DNA from: an uncultured Bacillota bacterium
Lineage (GTDB): Bacteria > Bacillota_I > Bacilli_A > RFN20 > CAG-826
Direction: 5' to 3'
NCBI GenBank assembly: GCA_949291655.1
Contig: CASEWT010000005.1
Location: forward strand, 1-42,211
Length of the DNA stretch: 42,211 nt
Shown: positions 33,262 through 41,159 of the stretch, piece by piece
How positions within the stretch are numbered: the first letter of the stretch is position 1
Layout: every line of letters starts with the position of its first letter
Position numbers and translations under genes: made by a program
The notes under the pieces: model-generated
Told to the model about the DNA's origin: nothing
Databases searched by the model: none
The model's input: only the letters and a program-made list of their open reading frames with translations

Positions 33262-34648
33262 CACCCCCTTCCTCGACGAGGCGAAATACGATTTCAAGAC
33301 CGATGCCAAGGTCCTTTTTACGACGGGCAAAGGGCTTAGCGAAGACGTCGTACGCCAAATCAGCGCCGTGAAGGGCGAGCCCGAATGGATGCTCGAATAT
33401 CGGCTGAAGGCCCTCAAAGCCTTCGAGAGGATGCCACTTCCTTCTTACGGACCCGACCTCGGCTTCCTCGATTTTCCTTCCTATACGTATTACACGCGGG
33501 TCGCCAAAGGCGAGGAAAGCGACTGGGATGCCGTTCCTATGGCCGTTAAAGAAACCTTCAACCGCCTTGGTATCCCCGAGGCCGAGCAGAAATACCTCGC
33601 CGGGGTCACGACCCAGTATGAAAGCGAAGTTGTCTACCACAACATGCTCGAGGAGGTCCAAGAGAAAGGGGTTATCTTCCTTTCGACCGACCAAGGACTG
33701 AAGACCTGCCCCGATATCTTCAAGAAGTACTTCGGGAGTGTCGTTCCCTTTGCGGACAACAAGTTCGCGGCCCTGAACGGGGCCGTCTGGAGCGGTGGTT
33801 CCTTTATCTATGTTCCCAAAGGCGTTCATCTTGAGAAGCCGCTTCAATCCTATTTCCGGATCAACAACGAGAAGACCGGGCAGTTCGAGCGGACGCTTAT
33901 CGTCGTCGACGAAGGCGCCGACATCAACTACGTCGAAGGCTGCACAGCCCCGGTCTATAGCAAGGAATCCCTCCATGCCGCGGTCGTTGAGATCGTCGTT
34001 CTCAAAGGCGCGAGGTGTCGTTATACGACCGTTCAGAATTGGTCGACCAACATCGTGAATCTCGTTACCCAACGGGCCCTTGTCGAAGAAGACGGGCTCA
34101 TGGAATGGGTCGACGGGAACATCGGAAGCTACCGGAACATGAAATATCCGGGGTGCATTCTTAAGGGCGACCGGGCGAGGGGAAATGCCATTTCGATTGC
34201 CGTCGGCGGGAAGAACCAGTTTCAGGATAACGGAGCGCGGATGATTCATGTCGGGAAAGACACTTCCTCGACGATCGTCTCAAAGTCGGTCGTCCGCGGC
34301 GGCGGAACCGTCAACTACCGGGGCACCGTGAGGATGCTCCCTGGGGCCGAGAACGCCCATAGCCATGTCGAATGCGACACCCTCATTCTCGACGAGGCGA
34401 GCCAAAGCGACACCTTTCCCAAAAACGAGATCATGAACGGGAGCAGCTATATCGAGCACGAGGCGACCGTTTCCAAGATCAACGAGGACCAGCTTTTCTA
34501 TCTCATGAGCCGAGGTCTAAGCGAGGAAGAGGCGACTGAGATGATCGTGATGGGCTTCATCGAGCCCTTCGCGCGGGAACTTCCGATGGAGTATGCCGTC
34601 GAGCTCAACCAGCTTCTGAAGCTCGATATGTCGGAGTCGGTCGGCTGA
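33254..34648 (+). CDS. sufB: Fe-S cluster scaffold protein SufB
   Basis: A 464-residue scaffold of normal length for the family. Conserved SufB segments are [38 protein letters not shown] (with the conserved cysteine) and the C-terminal [19 protein letters not shown]. The cluster is assembled on the SufBCD complex in the cytosol. The next gene, mnmG, begins on its stop codon (TGATG). Confidence 0.97.
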   Translation: MADTPFLDEAKYDFKTDAKVLFTTGKGLSEDVVRQISAVKGEPEWMLEYRLKALKAFERMPLPSYGPDLGFLDFPSYTYYTRVAKGEESDWDAVPMAVKETFNRLGIPEAEQKYLAGVTTQYESEVVYHNMLEEVQEKGVIFLSTDQGLKTCPDIFKKYFGSVVPFADNKFAALNGAVWSGGSFIYVPKGVHLEKPLQSYFRINNEKTGQFERTLIVVDEGADINYVEGCTAPVYSKESLHAAVVEIVVLKGARCRYTTVQNWSTNIVNLVTQRALVEEDGLMEWVDGNIGSYRNMKYPGCILKGDRARGNAISIAVGGKNQFQDNGARMIHVGKDTSSTIVSKSVVRGGGTVNYRGTVRMLPGAENAHSHVECDTLILDEASQSDTFPKNEIMNGSSYIEHEATVSKINEDQLFYLMSRGLSEEEATEMIVMGFIEPFARELPMEYAVELNQLLKLDMSESVG

Positions 34649-36513
34649 TGGACTACGATGTCGTCGTCGTCGGCGGGGGACACGCCGGAATCGAGGCCGC
34701 CCGGGGTGCCTCTTCAATTGGGGCCAAGACCCTTCTTTTGACGATGGACATCGCGATGATCGGAAACACGCCCTGCAATCCCCATATCGGTGGAAGCGCG
34801 AAGGGAATCGTCGTTCGAGAAGTGGATGCCCTCGGCGGCCTCATGGGGCTGGCCGCGGATGCCCATCCTCTTCAGATCAAAATGCTCAACCGGAGCAAAG
34901 GACCAGGCGTGCGCTGCCTGCGGGCTCAGGTTGGAAAACACGATTATCCTAAGCAAATCCTCTTTCTTTTGCGGGAAATTAAGGGCTTGGATATTGTAGA
35001 GGAGGAAGTTTCGTCCCTTCTTTACGACGGAGAGAGGGTCCGGGGCGTCTATCTCAAAGATGGCACGCCGGTTACCTCCAAGGCGGTCGTCTTGACTACC
35101 GGCACTTTCCTCGATAGCCGGATAATCCGGGGCAAGGATTCCATTCTCTCCGGCCCCGACGGCCTTCCTCCGTCCCTGAGGCTTGCCGAGGACCTTCGCG
35201 GCCTTGGCCTCCGGATGGTCCGCTTCAAGACCGGGACCCCTCCGCGCCTTGCCTACGAGAGCATCGATTTCTCGAAAGCCGAAATCGAGCCGGGGGAGGA
35301 AGGGCCCTTGGCTTTTTCCTATCTCACCACGAAATATACCCCCCTCAAGGACCAGCTTCCTTGCTATCTCGTCTACACCAACGGAAGGACCCACGATCTC
35401 ATTCGTGCCCACCTTCAGGAGTCGGCCGTCTATTCCGGGCTCATCAAGGGAACCGGACCGCGCTATTGCCCTTCGATCGAAAGCAAACTCGTCCGTTTCC
35501 CCGACCGGGCACGCCATCAGCTTTTCCTCGAACCGGAAGAGGATGATTACTCCTCGGTTTACCTGCAGGGTTTCTCCACCGGTTTCGGAGAGGAAATGCA
35601 GGAGAAGATGGTTCGGACCATCGTTGGCCTAGAGAACGCGCGGATCCTTAAATACGCCTATCAGATCGAATACGACGCCATCGACAGCCTCGAGTTCGAC
35701 CGCCATTTGCGGGTCAAGAAAGTCCCCGGTCTCTTCGGAGCCGGCCAAATCTGCGGGACTTCCGGCTACGAAGAGGCGGCCGGCCTCGGCTTGGTTGCCG
35801 GGGCCAACGCCGCCCTGAGCGCCCTTGGCCGCCCTCTCTTCAGCCTTGGCCGGAACGAATCTTACATCGGCGTGATGATCGACGACTTGGTCACCAAGGG
35901 AGCCGACGAGCCCTATCGCCTCCTCTCCTCGAGGGCCGAGCATCGCCTCCTTTTGCGGCACGACAACGCCGATCTCCGCTTGACCGAAAAGGGACGGCAA
36001 TTCGGCTTGGTCGACGATCTCCGCTATGCCTCTTTCCTCGGAAGAAAGGCCGAGCTTCAAAAGGGTCGCGCCGCCCTTGAGGCGGCAAAGATTCCCTTTT
36101 CCGAGCGGAGGAAGGCCATTCTTTCAAAAGCCGGCTATGTCGATGAAGGCAGGTCGCTCCGTGCCATCGACCTCTTGAAGCGGAGCCGCGTGAGCCTTTT
36201 GGACGTTTCGTCCCTCGTTGATGGCTTTCCAGCCCTCGGCCCCGATAGCCTCCTGACCCTCGAGACGGAGGTCAAGTTTGCCGGCTATCTTTCCCGCGAG
36301 GAAAGGGAAATCGCCGAAGCGGCATCCTACGAAGGGATGACCCTTCCCCCGGACATCGATTACCATAACGTCGACGGCCTTCGGCTCGAGGCCCGGGAAA
36401 AGCTTCAGGAGCGGCGTCCCTCGACCATTGGGGAAGCCGGGCGGCTTCCCGGGGTCAATCCGGCTGACGTCACGGTGCTTCTGCTATATTTAAGGAGGAC
36501 GCGCGGACAATGA
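34648..36513 (+). CDS. mnmG: tRNA uridine 5-carboxymethylaminomethyl modification enzyme MnmG (GidA)
   Basis: A 621-residue FAD protein that, with MnmE, modifies the wobble uridine of several tRNAs. The dinucleotide site VVVVGGGHAGIEAA starts at residue 5, followed by NTPCNPHIGGSAKG, with the conserved cysteine of the family, and later GLFGAGQICGTSGYEEAAG. The length is normal. It starts on the sufB stop codon and overlaps rsmG by 4 bp. Linkage of mnmG-rsmG-parA-parB is the classic origin-proximal order. Confidence 0.97.
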   Translation: MDYDVVVVGGGHAGIEAARGASSIGAKTLLLTMDIAMIGNTPCNPHIGGSAKGIVVREVDALGGLMGLAADAHPLQIKMLNRSKGPGVRCLRAQVGKHDYPKQILFLLREIKGLDIVEEEVSSLLYDGERVRGVYLKDGTPVTSKAVVLTTGTFLDSRIIRGKDSILSGPDGLPPSLRLAEDLRGLGLRMVRFKTGTPPRLAYESIDFSKAEIEPGEEGPLAFSYLTTKYTPLKDQLPCYLVYTNGRTHDLIRAHLQESAVYSGLIKGTGPRYCPSIESKLVRFPDRARHQLFLEPEEDDYSSVYLQGFSTGFGEEMQEKMVRTIVGLENARILKYAYQIEYDAIDSLEFDRHLRVKKVPGLFGAGQICGTSGYEEAAGLGLVAGANAALSALGRPLFSLGRNESYIGVMIDDLVTKGADEPYRLLSSRAEHRLLLRHDNADLRLTEKGRQFGLVDDLRYASFLGRKAELQKGRAALEAAKIPFSERRKAILSKAGYVDEGRSLRAIDLLKRSRVSLLDVSSLVDGFPALGPDSLLTLETEVKFAGYLSREEREIAEAASYEGMTLPPDIDYHNVDGLRLEAREKLQERRPSTIGEAGRLPGVNPADVTVLLLYLRRTRGQ

Positions 36514-37196
36514 CTTTCCAGGATTTGATATCCTCCTTCCCGGAGGCGGTAGATGCGAACAAGGTGGAGGCGATTAAACGCTTTTTCGTTTTGCTTGTCG
36601 AAAACAATGCCGCGACGAACCTGACGCGAATCGACGAGGAAAAAGAAGCGGTGGTCAAGCATTTTTACGACTCATTGGCCGTCACCCGGCTCCTCAAGAT
36701 CGAGGGAAAGGTCGCCGATATCGGGTCGGGGGCCGGCTTCCCCGGGATTGTCCTTGCCATTGCCTTTCCGTCTACCCATTTCTGGCTTGTCGAGAGCAAT
36801 GGCAAGAAGTGCCGCTTCCTTCACCTTGCGGTCGAGAATCTTGGGTTAAGAAACGTATCAATCGTCAATGCCAGAGCCGAGAATCTTCGGGACAAGGAAG
36901 CGTTCGACATCGCCATTGCCCGGGCGGTCAGCGACCTTCGCATCCTTTCCGAGCTCGTTGCCCCGATTCTGAAAATCGGCGGCCATTTCGTCGCGATGAA
37001 GGGGCGAAACGTCGAGCCGGAGCTTGAAGGGGCCAAGCGGGCCCTTAGGGAAATGAACCTTGCCTTAGAGAAGGAAGATCGTTTCCTCCTTCCCGAAGAG
37101 ATGGGGGAAAGAGATAACCTTCTCTTTGTCAAAACTAAGAAAAACAGCCGCAAATATCCACGGGATTATGCGGAAATCAAAAGGAATCCTCTATGA
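36510..37196 (+). CDS. rsmG: 16S rRNA (guanine-527-N7)-methyltransferase RsmG (GidB)
   Basis: A 228-residue SAM methyltransferase. The SAM-binding motif is VADIGSGAGFPGIVLAIAFP, preceded by the conserved NAATNLTRI and followed by VNARAENL. AAGGAGG lies 12 nt before the ATG, inside mnmG. It overlaps parA by 4 bp (ATGA). It methylates G527 of 16S rRNA, by family. Confidence 0.96.
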   Translation: MTFQDLISSFPEAVDANKVEAIKRFFVLLVENNAATNLTRIDEEKEAVVKHFYDSLAVTRLLKIEGKVADIGSGAGFPGIVLAIAFPSTHFWLVESNGKKCRFLHLAVENLGLRNVSIVNARAENLRDKEAFDIAIARAVSDLRILSELVAPILKIGGHFVAMKGRNVEPELEGAKRALREMNLALEKEDRFLLPEEMGERDNLLFVKTKKNSRKYPRDYAEIKRNPL

Positions 37197-37969
37197 AGCC
37201 CCGCATTATCGCCATCGCCAATCAGAAAGGCGGAGTCGGGAAGACGACGACCGCGATCAATCTTTCGAGCGCCCTCGTCGCCCATCATAAGAAAGTGCTC
37301 TTGGTCGACTTCGATCCTCAGGGAAACGCCGGCCGGGGGCTTGGAATCGACGTAAACTCGCTCATGGCTTCGAGCCTCGATGCCCTCTTCGTCCCAGATC
37401 CCTTGTCGCTTGCCCTCCCGACTTCGGTCGACGGCCTCATGGTTTTGCCAAGCAACCTTCGCTTGGCTTCCCTCGACAGCAAGGTCAGCGAGCAACGGAT
37501 CGCTGATCCTTTCTTCCTTTTGCAAAAGGCCCTGGCAAAGGTTTCGGCCGGGTTCGATTACATCGTTATCGACTGCCCGCCGAGCCTTGGGCTACTGAAC
37601 ATCAATGCCCTCGTCGCCAGCGATTCGGTGCTCATCCCCGTCCAATGCGAGTATTTTGCCATGGAGGCGGTCGCCGCCATCCTTTCATCGATTTCGAAAA
37701 TCCAAAAGGATTACAATCCTCGGCTGAAGATCGAAGGTTTCCTCCTTACGATGTATGATCCGCGGACGAGCCTTGGGACCGAGGTGGCCAGACAAGTTCG
37801 CGGTCTCTTCAAGGAAAACACCTTCTCGACTTCCATTCCGCGCAACGCCTCGATTCCCGAGGCTAGTGCCCGGGGGCTTCCCGTCACGAGTTATCGCCCG
37901 AGTGCCCAGGGGGCCTTGGCTTACTTTTCGTTGGCTCGCGAGGTAATCGACCATGAACAAGAAAGGTAA
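37193..37969 (+). CDS. parA: chromosome partitioning ATPase ParA (Soj)
   Basis: A 258-residue ParA ATPase with the deviant Walker A KGGVGKTTT (from residue 12), DFDPQGNAG, and the Walker B strand YIVIDCPPSLGLL. The short N-terminus with no DNA-binding extension marks it as chromosomal. It works with ParB to segregate origins. It shares bases with rsmG and overlaps parB by 17 bp. Confidence 0.96.
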   Translation: MKPRIIAIANQKGGVGKTTTAINLSSALVAHHKKVLLVDFDPQGNAGRGLGIDVNSLMASSLDALFVPDPLSLALPTSVDGLMVLPSNLRLASLDSKVSEQRIADPFFLLQKALAKVSAGFDYIVIDCPPSLGLLNINALVASDSVLIPVQCEYFAMEAVAAILSSISKIQKDYNPRLKIEGFLLTMYDPRTSLGTEVARQVRGLFKENTFSTSIPRNASIPEASARGLPVTSYRPSAQGALAYFSLAREVIDHEQER

Positions 37970-38789
37970 CCTCAATCCGAGCCTTGAGGAGCTCGTCAAG
38001 AAATTTTCGAAAAGCGACGTCATTGCCGAAATGGAGAAGGAGTACCAGTCCCTCTCCCCAACCGAGCTCCCCCTACGGGAAATCGACGATTCCCCTTTTC
38101 TCAAGCGGGTTGAGCCGAATCCAACCATTATTGAGCAGATGATACCTTCCATTAAGCAAAAGGGTCTTTTCAGTCCCTTGGTCGTCAGGCGCGTGTCTTC
38201 GCATTACGAGCTTATCCTCGGCCGCAAGCGGTACTTCGCGGCCAAAAAGGCCGGCCTCGAAAGCGTGCCGACGGCCATCAAGGATGCCGACGACGAGGAA
38301 ACCCTCCTCATGCTTTTGGCCGATACCCGGGACCAAAGGGAGGCCAACGTCGTGGAGATGGCCGTCCTTTACGATGCCCTTTCTGCCCGTTACGGATATT
38401 CGAAGAATCTCCTGGCCACCCTTTCCCATCAAAGCCGTAGCCAGGTCGTCAACTCGATGCGGATTCTTTCCCTTCCCGACGACGTCATCACCATGGTCTC
38501 TAAGGGAGAGCTTTCCTACGGGCATGCCCGGGCCCTTTGCCCTTTGTCGTCGAGCCTTGTCCATCGCGCGGTCCGGGAGATTGTCAAAAACAAGCTTTCG
38601 GTCCGCGAAACCGAAGTGCTCTCCGCCGTCCTCAAGGGCGAGAAAAATGATCCCGATCACCCGGATTTGGCTCTTTTGACCGGGGCCCAAAGCGTGGTTG
38701 AGAAGGGAAACAGCATCGACTTCCGCTTTTCCACGAAAGAAGAAAGAGAAACTTTCATAAGCCTTTTGCTTAGTTTTTTGAACAAATAG
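37953..38789 (+). CDS. parB: chromosome partitioning protein ParB (Spo0J)
   Basis: A 278-residue ParB with N-terminal CTP-binding domain (KQKGLFSPLVVRR and LGRKRYFAAKKAG, in place of the usual GERRxRA), a central helix-turn-helix (YSKNLLATLSHQSRSQVVNSM) and a C-terminal dimer region. The usual ENIQR box reads DTRDQREAN, so both nucleotide-binding boxes are divergent. No parS-like palindrome (GTTTCACGTGAAAC) was found in the window. It is the last gene of the nine-gene operon; no terminator is evident. Confidence 0.93.
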   Translation: MNKKGNLNPSLEELVKKFSKSDVIAEMEKEYQSLSPTELPLREIDDSPFLKRVEPNPTIIEQMIPSIKQKGLFSPLVVRRVSSHYELILGRKRYFAAKKAGLESVPTAIKDADDEETLLMLLADTRDQREANVVEMAVLYDALSARYGYSKNLLATLSHQSRSQVVNSMRILSLPDDVITMVSKGELSYGHARALCPLSSSLVHRAVREIVKNKLSVRETEVLSAVLKGEKNDPDHPDLALLTGAQSVVEKGNSIDFRFSTKEERETFISLLLSFLNK

Positions 38790-38823
38790 CCCTTTTTCTC
38801 CTCTTAGGTGCTTCTTTAGTCTA

Positions 38824-38851
38824 TTTACAGAAGCCGCCCATTCATTAAAAT
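38824..38851 (+). promoter_or_regulatory. promoter of the FMN riboswitch-ribU unit
   Basis: TTTACA (38824-38829) and TAAAAT (38846-38851) with a 16-bp spacer; transcription should begin near 38858, the first base of the aptamer. Confidence 0.8.
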
Positions 38852-38857
38852 GGCTAT

Positions 38858-38967
38858 GCTTCAGGGCGACGAGAATTACGTCGACTGGCGGTATAGCCCG
38901 CGAGCCTCAATCGAGGCACGAGCCGGTGAGATTCCGGCGCCAACGGTAAAGTCCGGATGTTAGAAGC
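38858..38967 (+). promoter_or_regulatory. FMN riboswitch aptamer (RFN element)
   Basis: The conserved RFN pieces appear in order: CTTCAGGGCGA, CTGGCGGTATAGCCCGCGAG, AGCCGGTGAGATTCCGG, CAACGGTAAAGTCCGGATG and the closing AGAAGC. The P1 stem is GCTTC (38858-38862) with GAAGC (38963-38967). It senses flavin mononucleotide and controls the downstream riboflavin transporter. Confidence 0.97.
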
Positions 38968-38987
38968 CGAACGGAGTTTCTGCCTTG

Positions 38988-39017
38988 CCCTCTAGCGCTT
39001 GCCTCTAGGGGGTTTTT
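38988..39017 (+). terminator. riboswitch-controlled terminator that also buries the ribU ribosome site
   Basis: CCCTCTAG (38988-38995) pairs with CTAGGGGG (39005-39012) and is followed by TTTTT. The 3' arm is itself the only Shine-Dalgarno-like sequence (AGGGGG) before the ATG at 39020, so both transcription and translation could be shut off together. Confidence 0.85.
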
Positions 39018-39019
39018 AC

Positions 39020-39715
39020 ATGGATTGGCATAGTGTCGCCAGCATCGTTCTCATCGTCGCCTTCCTCGTCCTCATCATCCTCTTTTACCTCAAGGAACAC
39101 CGTTCTTCTTCTTTCGATTGGCCGCGGTTCGTCGCGCGGGTGGCCGTTTTCAGCGCCATTTCAGCCGTTCTCTATGTGGTCCCCCTGTTCCAGATCAACC
39201 TTCCTATATTCCCTTCCTTCCTAGCCCTTCATTTCGACGAGATTCCCATTTTCGTCTGCGGCTTTGCCTATGGCCCGGTTCCGGCTTTGGCCGTCATTCT
39301 CGTCAAGACGGTAATCAAGCTTCCCTTTACCTCGACTCTTTGCGTCGGCGAGCTGAGCGATCTCCTTTTCTCGACCGCCTTTGTCCTCCCGGCGGTCCTC
39401 GTCTACCAGAAGAAACGGAACCTCAAAGGCGTAGCTATCGGTTTTGCTCTTGCCACCCTCATCCAGGTCGTCGTCGCCATGGTCATGAATGTCTATGCCA
39501 TGCTCCCCTTCTACATGTTCGTCATGGGCTTTTCGGAGGAAGCACTCCTATCGGTGTGCCAAGCGGCGAACCCGGCCATCACGAGCCTTGGCTGGCCTTA
39601 TGCTTTCTTGGCCGTCCTTCCGCTCAACCTCATCAAGGACGCGATCGTCATTGTCGTGACCTTCATCGTTTACCGGACCCTCCACGTCTTCCTTCGCTAC
39701 CAAAAGCAAGCCTAG
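39020..39715 (+). CDS. ribU: riboflavin ECF transporter substrate-binding component RibU
   Basis: A 231-residue membrane protein with about six hydrophobic helices. Early family features include LPIFPSFLALHFDEIPIFVCGFAYGP, here split by the helix turns, where the FLxxDxxxxP-type pattern contacts riboflavin, and a C-terminal NLIKDAIVIVVTFIVY. It is the S component that binds riboflavin; energy comes from a shared EcfAA'T module encoded elsewhere. The start at 39020 sits 2 nt after the terminator T-run; the FMN riboswitch upstream strongly supports the ligand. Confidence 0.93.
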   Translation: MDWHSVASIVLIVAFLVLIILFYLKEHRSSSFDWPRFVARVAVFSAISAVLYVVPLFQINLPIFPSFLALHFDEIPIFVCGFAYGPVPALAVILVKTVIKLPFTSTLCVGELSDLLFSTAFVLPAVLVYQKKRNLKGVAIGFALATLIQVVVAMVMNVYAMLPFYMFVMGFSEEALLSVCQAANPAITSLGWPYAFLAVLPLNLIKDAIVIVVTFIVYRTLHVFLRYQKQA

Positions 39716-39751
39716 GAAAATGGGGCGGCATGTCCTTCCCGGTCTAAAGAA

Positions 39752-39782
39752 GAAAAAAATAAGCGGCAGTGCCGCTTATTTG
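39752..39782. terminator. bidirectional terminator between ribU and ferredoxin
   Basis: AAATAAGCGGC and GCCGCTTATTT form an 11-bp stem around AGT; the A-run on the left gives a strong T-run for the minus strand. Confidence 0.85.
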
Positions 39783-39829
39783 AGCAATGGCAGCTTAGTC
39801 GAGCCGCCGCTTGGGCGCTCGCGAAGCGC

Positions 39830-40018
39830 TTAGATGTCTTCTTCGATAGCGCCAACCGGGCAAGCGGCGACGACTTCATCGAGCCTGCTTTCGTCTTCGA
39901 GGTCGCCGATGACTTCGCTCTTGCCGTCATCGGTGAAGGCAAAGACTTCCGGAGCGGTCGAGACGCAGAGCCCGCATCCGATGCAGGCATCAACGTTTAC
40001 TTTGACTTTCTTGGCCAT
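39830..40018 (-). CDS. ferredoxin, single [4Fe-4S]
   Basis: A 62-residue ferredoxin. Ligands are Cys12, Cys15 and Cys18 in ACIGCGLC and Cys53 in AACPVGAI, which bind one [4Fe-4S] cluster. The acidic body and length match the ferredoxins of Bacillus and clostridia. It is an electron carrier whose partner is not indicated by the locus. AGGAGG stands upstream of the ATG, and it has its own good promoter and terminator. Confidence 0.97.
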   Translation of the reverse strand: MAKKVKVNVDACIGCGLCVSTAPEVFAFTDDGKSEVIGDLEDESRLDEVVAACPVGAIEEDI

Positions 40019-40043
40019 TTCGATGTCCTCCTAAACCGCTCCG

Positions 40044-40072
40044 ATTATAGGTGAGGTAGCCCGCTGCTTCAA
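40044..40072 (-). promoter_or_regulatory. promoter of the ferredoxin gene
   Basis: On the minus strand, TTGAAG (40067-40072) and TATAAT (40044-40049) are exactly 17 bp apart. This is the best promoter in the window. Confidence 0.85.
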
Positions 40073-40109
40073 TCGACAAACCTCCTTCCGGGGTCCGGAA
40101 ATCCCCTTT

Positions 40110-40140
40110 AGGCCGTTTACGGCCTTTTCTTCCTTTTTTT
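40110..40140 (+). terminator. plus-strand terminator with no gene before it
   Basis: AGGCCG, loop TTTA, CGGCCT, then TTTTCTTCC and a run of seven Ts. No plus-strand gene lies between it and the terminator at 39782. A second stem (TTCCGG/CCGGAA) precedes it. Confidence 0.7.
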
Positions 40141-40164
40141 GCTGAAGGGAAATGGACTTGAAGG

Positions 40165-40170
40165 TAGAAT
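40165..40170 (+). promoter_or_regulatory. -10 box of the cmk operon, leaderless arrangement
   Basis: TAGAAT ends 7 nt before the ATG at 40178 (AAACGCG between), with no ribosome site. Confidence 0.5.
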
Positions 40171-40177
40171 AAACGCG

Positions 40178-40462
40178 ATGAAAACGCGCACCCGGACCGA
40201 CAAATGGAGAAAGTATCGGGCCAAGATCCGCTCGCTTCCCGAGGAGGCCTTCGAGGAGAAGAAGGAAAATGCCATTTCTTTCAGCAAGGTCGATCGCGAT
40301 AGGCTCGAAGGTTCGCTTTCCCCTAGCTATGAGCCGCGGCTTCAGACGACCCCTTACAAGGCTTTTCTGGCCAAGAAGCGGCGGAACCTCCTTATCAAGG
40401 TCGGCTCTTTGCTAGCCACGATTCTCCTTTTTGTCCTCGCCTATTTCATCCTCGTCAAATAG
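40178..40462 (+). CDS. small single-pass membrane protein of unknown function
   Basis: A 94-residue protein I do not recognise. Residues 1-70 are highly charged and hydrophilic (KTRTRTDKWRKYRAK), and residues 72-92 form one C-terminal transmembrane helix (VGSLLATILLFVLAYFILV), so the charged part should be cytoplasmic. The start at 40178 is chosen because an upstream start would overlap the -10 box. It lies 13 bp before cmk and is probably cotranscribed with cmk and der. Confidence 0.65.
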   Translation: MKTRTRTDKWRKYRAKIRSLPEEAFEEKKENAISFSKVDRDRLEGSLSPSYEPRLQTTPYKAFLAKKRRNLLIKVGSLLATILLFVLAYFILVK

Positions 40463-40475
40463 AAAAGGAACTTCC

Positions 40476-41159
40476 ATGGAAAACAAGCACTACGCCATCG
40501 CGATCGATGGTCCGGCCGCCGCCGGGAAAAGCACGATTGCCAAGCGGGTCGCCAAGGCTCTCGGCTTCACCTATGTCGACACCGGCGCGATGTATCGGGC
40601 CTTCACGAACGCCGTCATCAAGAAAGGGCTTGACCCGAAGGATGAGCAGCAGGCCGTGAGTTTGATTCCCGGGATGGAAATCGACCTCCTCGAAGACGGA
40701 CGGGTGATCTGCAACGGCGAAGACGTCACCAAGGTCATCCGCGAGCCCCTCATTTCGGGCAACGTCTCCTATATCGCCGCCATGAAGCCGATTCGGCTGG
40801 CCCTCGTCGACATGCAACGAGCCATCGCGACCAAGCACTGCGTCGTCATGGACGGCCGGGATATCGGCACTTACGTCCTTCCCAATGCCGATGTGAAGAT
40901 CTTCCAGACGGCTTCGGTCGAGACCCGGGCCATCCGTCGCTATGAGGAAAACATCCAAAAGGGCATCCCGACTTCTCTTGAGGACGTCAAAGACGACCTT
41001 CGCAAGCGCGACTACATCGACTCGCATCGGGATTTCGCTCCGCTTAAGCCGGCGGTCGACTCCATTTTGATCGATACTTCCTTCTTCTCGATCGACCAAG
41101 CGGTCGAAGCTGTCCTTGAAGCTGTGCGGAAGAAGCTTGGAGGCCTTCCGAGATGCTAG
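40476..41159 (+). CDS. cmk: cytidylate kinase
   Basis: A 227-residue kinase that phosphorylates CMP and dCMP. The P-loop is GPAAAGKST (12-20), followed by YVDTGAMYRAF and later VVMDGRDIGTYVLPNA, all standard for Cmk. AAAAGGA precedes the ATG at 40476. Its stop codon lies inside the start of der (overlap of 7 bp). The cmk-der order is widespread in Firmicutes. Confidence 0.97.
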   Translation: MENKHYAIAIDGPAAAGKSTIAKRVAKALGFTYVDTGAMYRAFTNAVIKKGLDPKDEQQAVSLIPGMEIDLLEDGRVICNGEDVTKVIREPLISGNVSYIAAMKPIRLALVDMQRAIATKHCVVMDGRDIGTYVLPNADVKIFQTASVETRAIRRYEENIQKGIPTSLEDVKDDLRKRDYIDSHRDFAPLKPAVDSILIDTSFFSIDQAVEAVLEAVRKKLGGLPRC

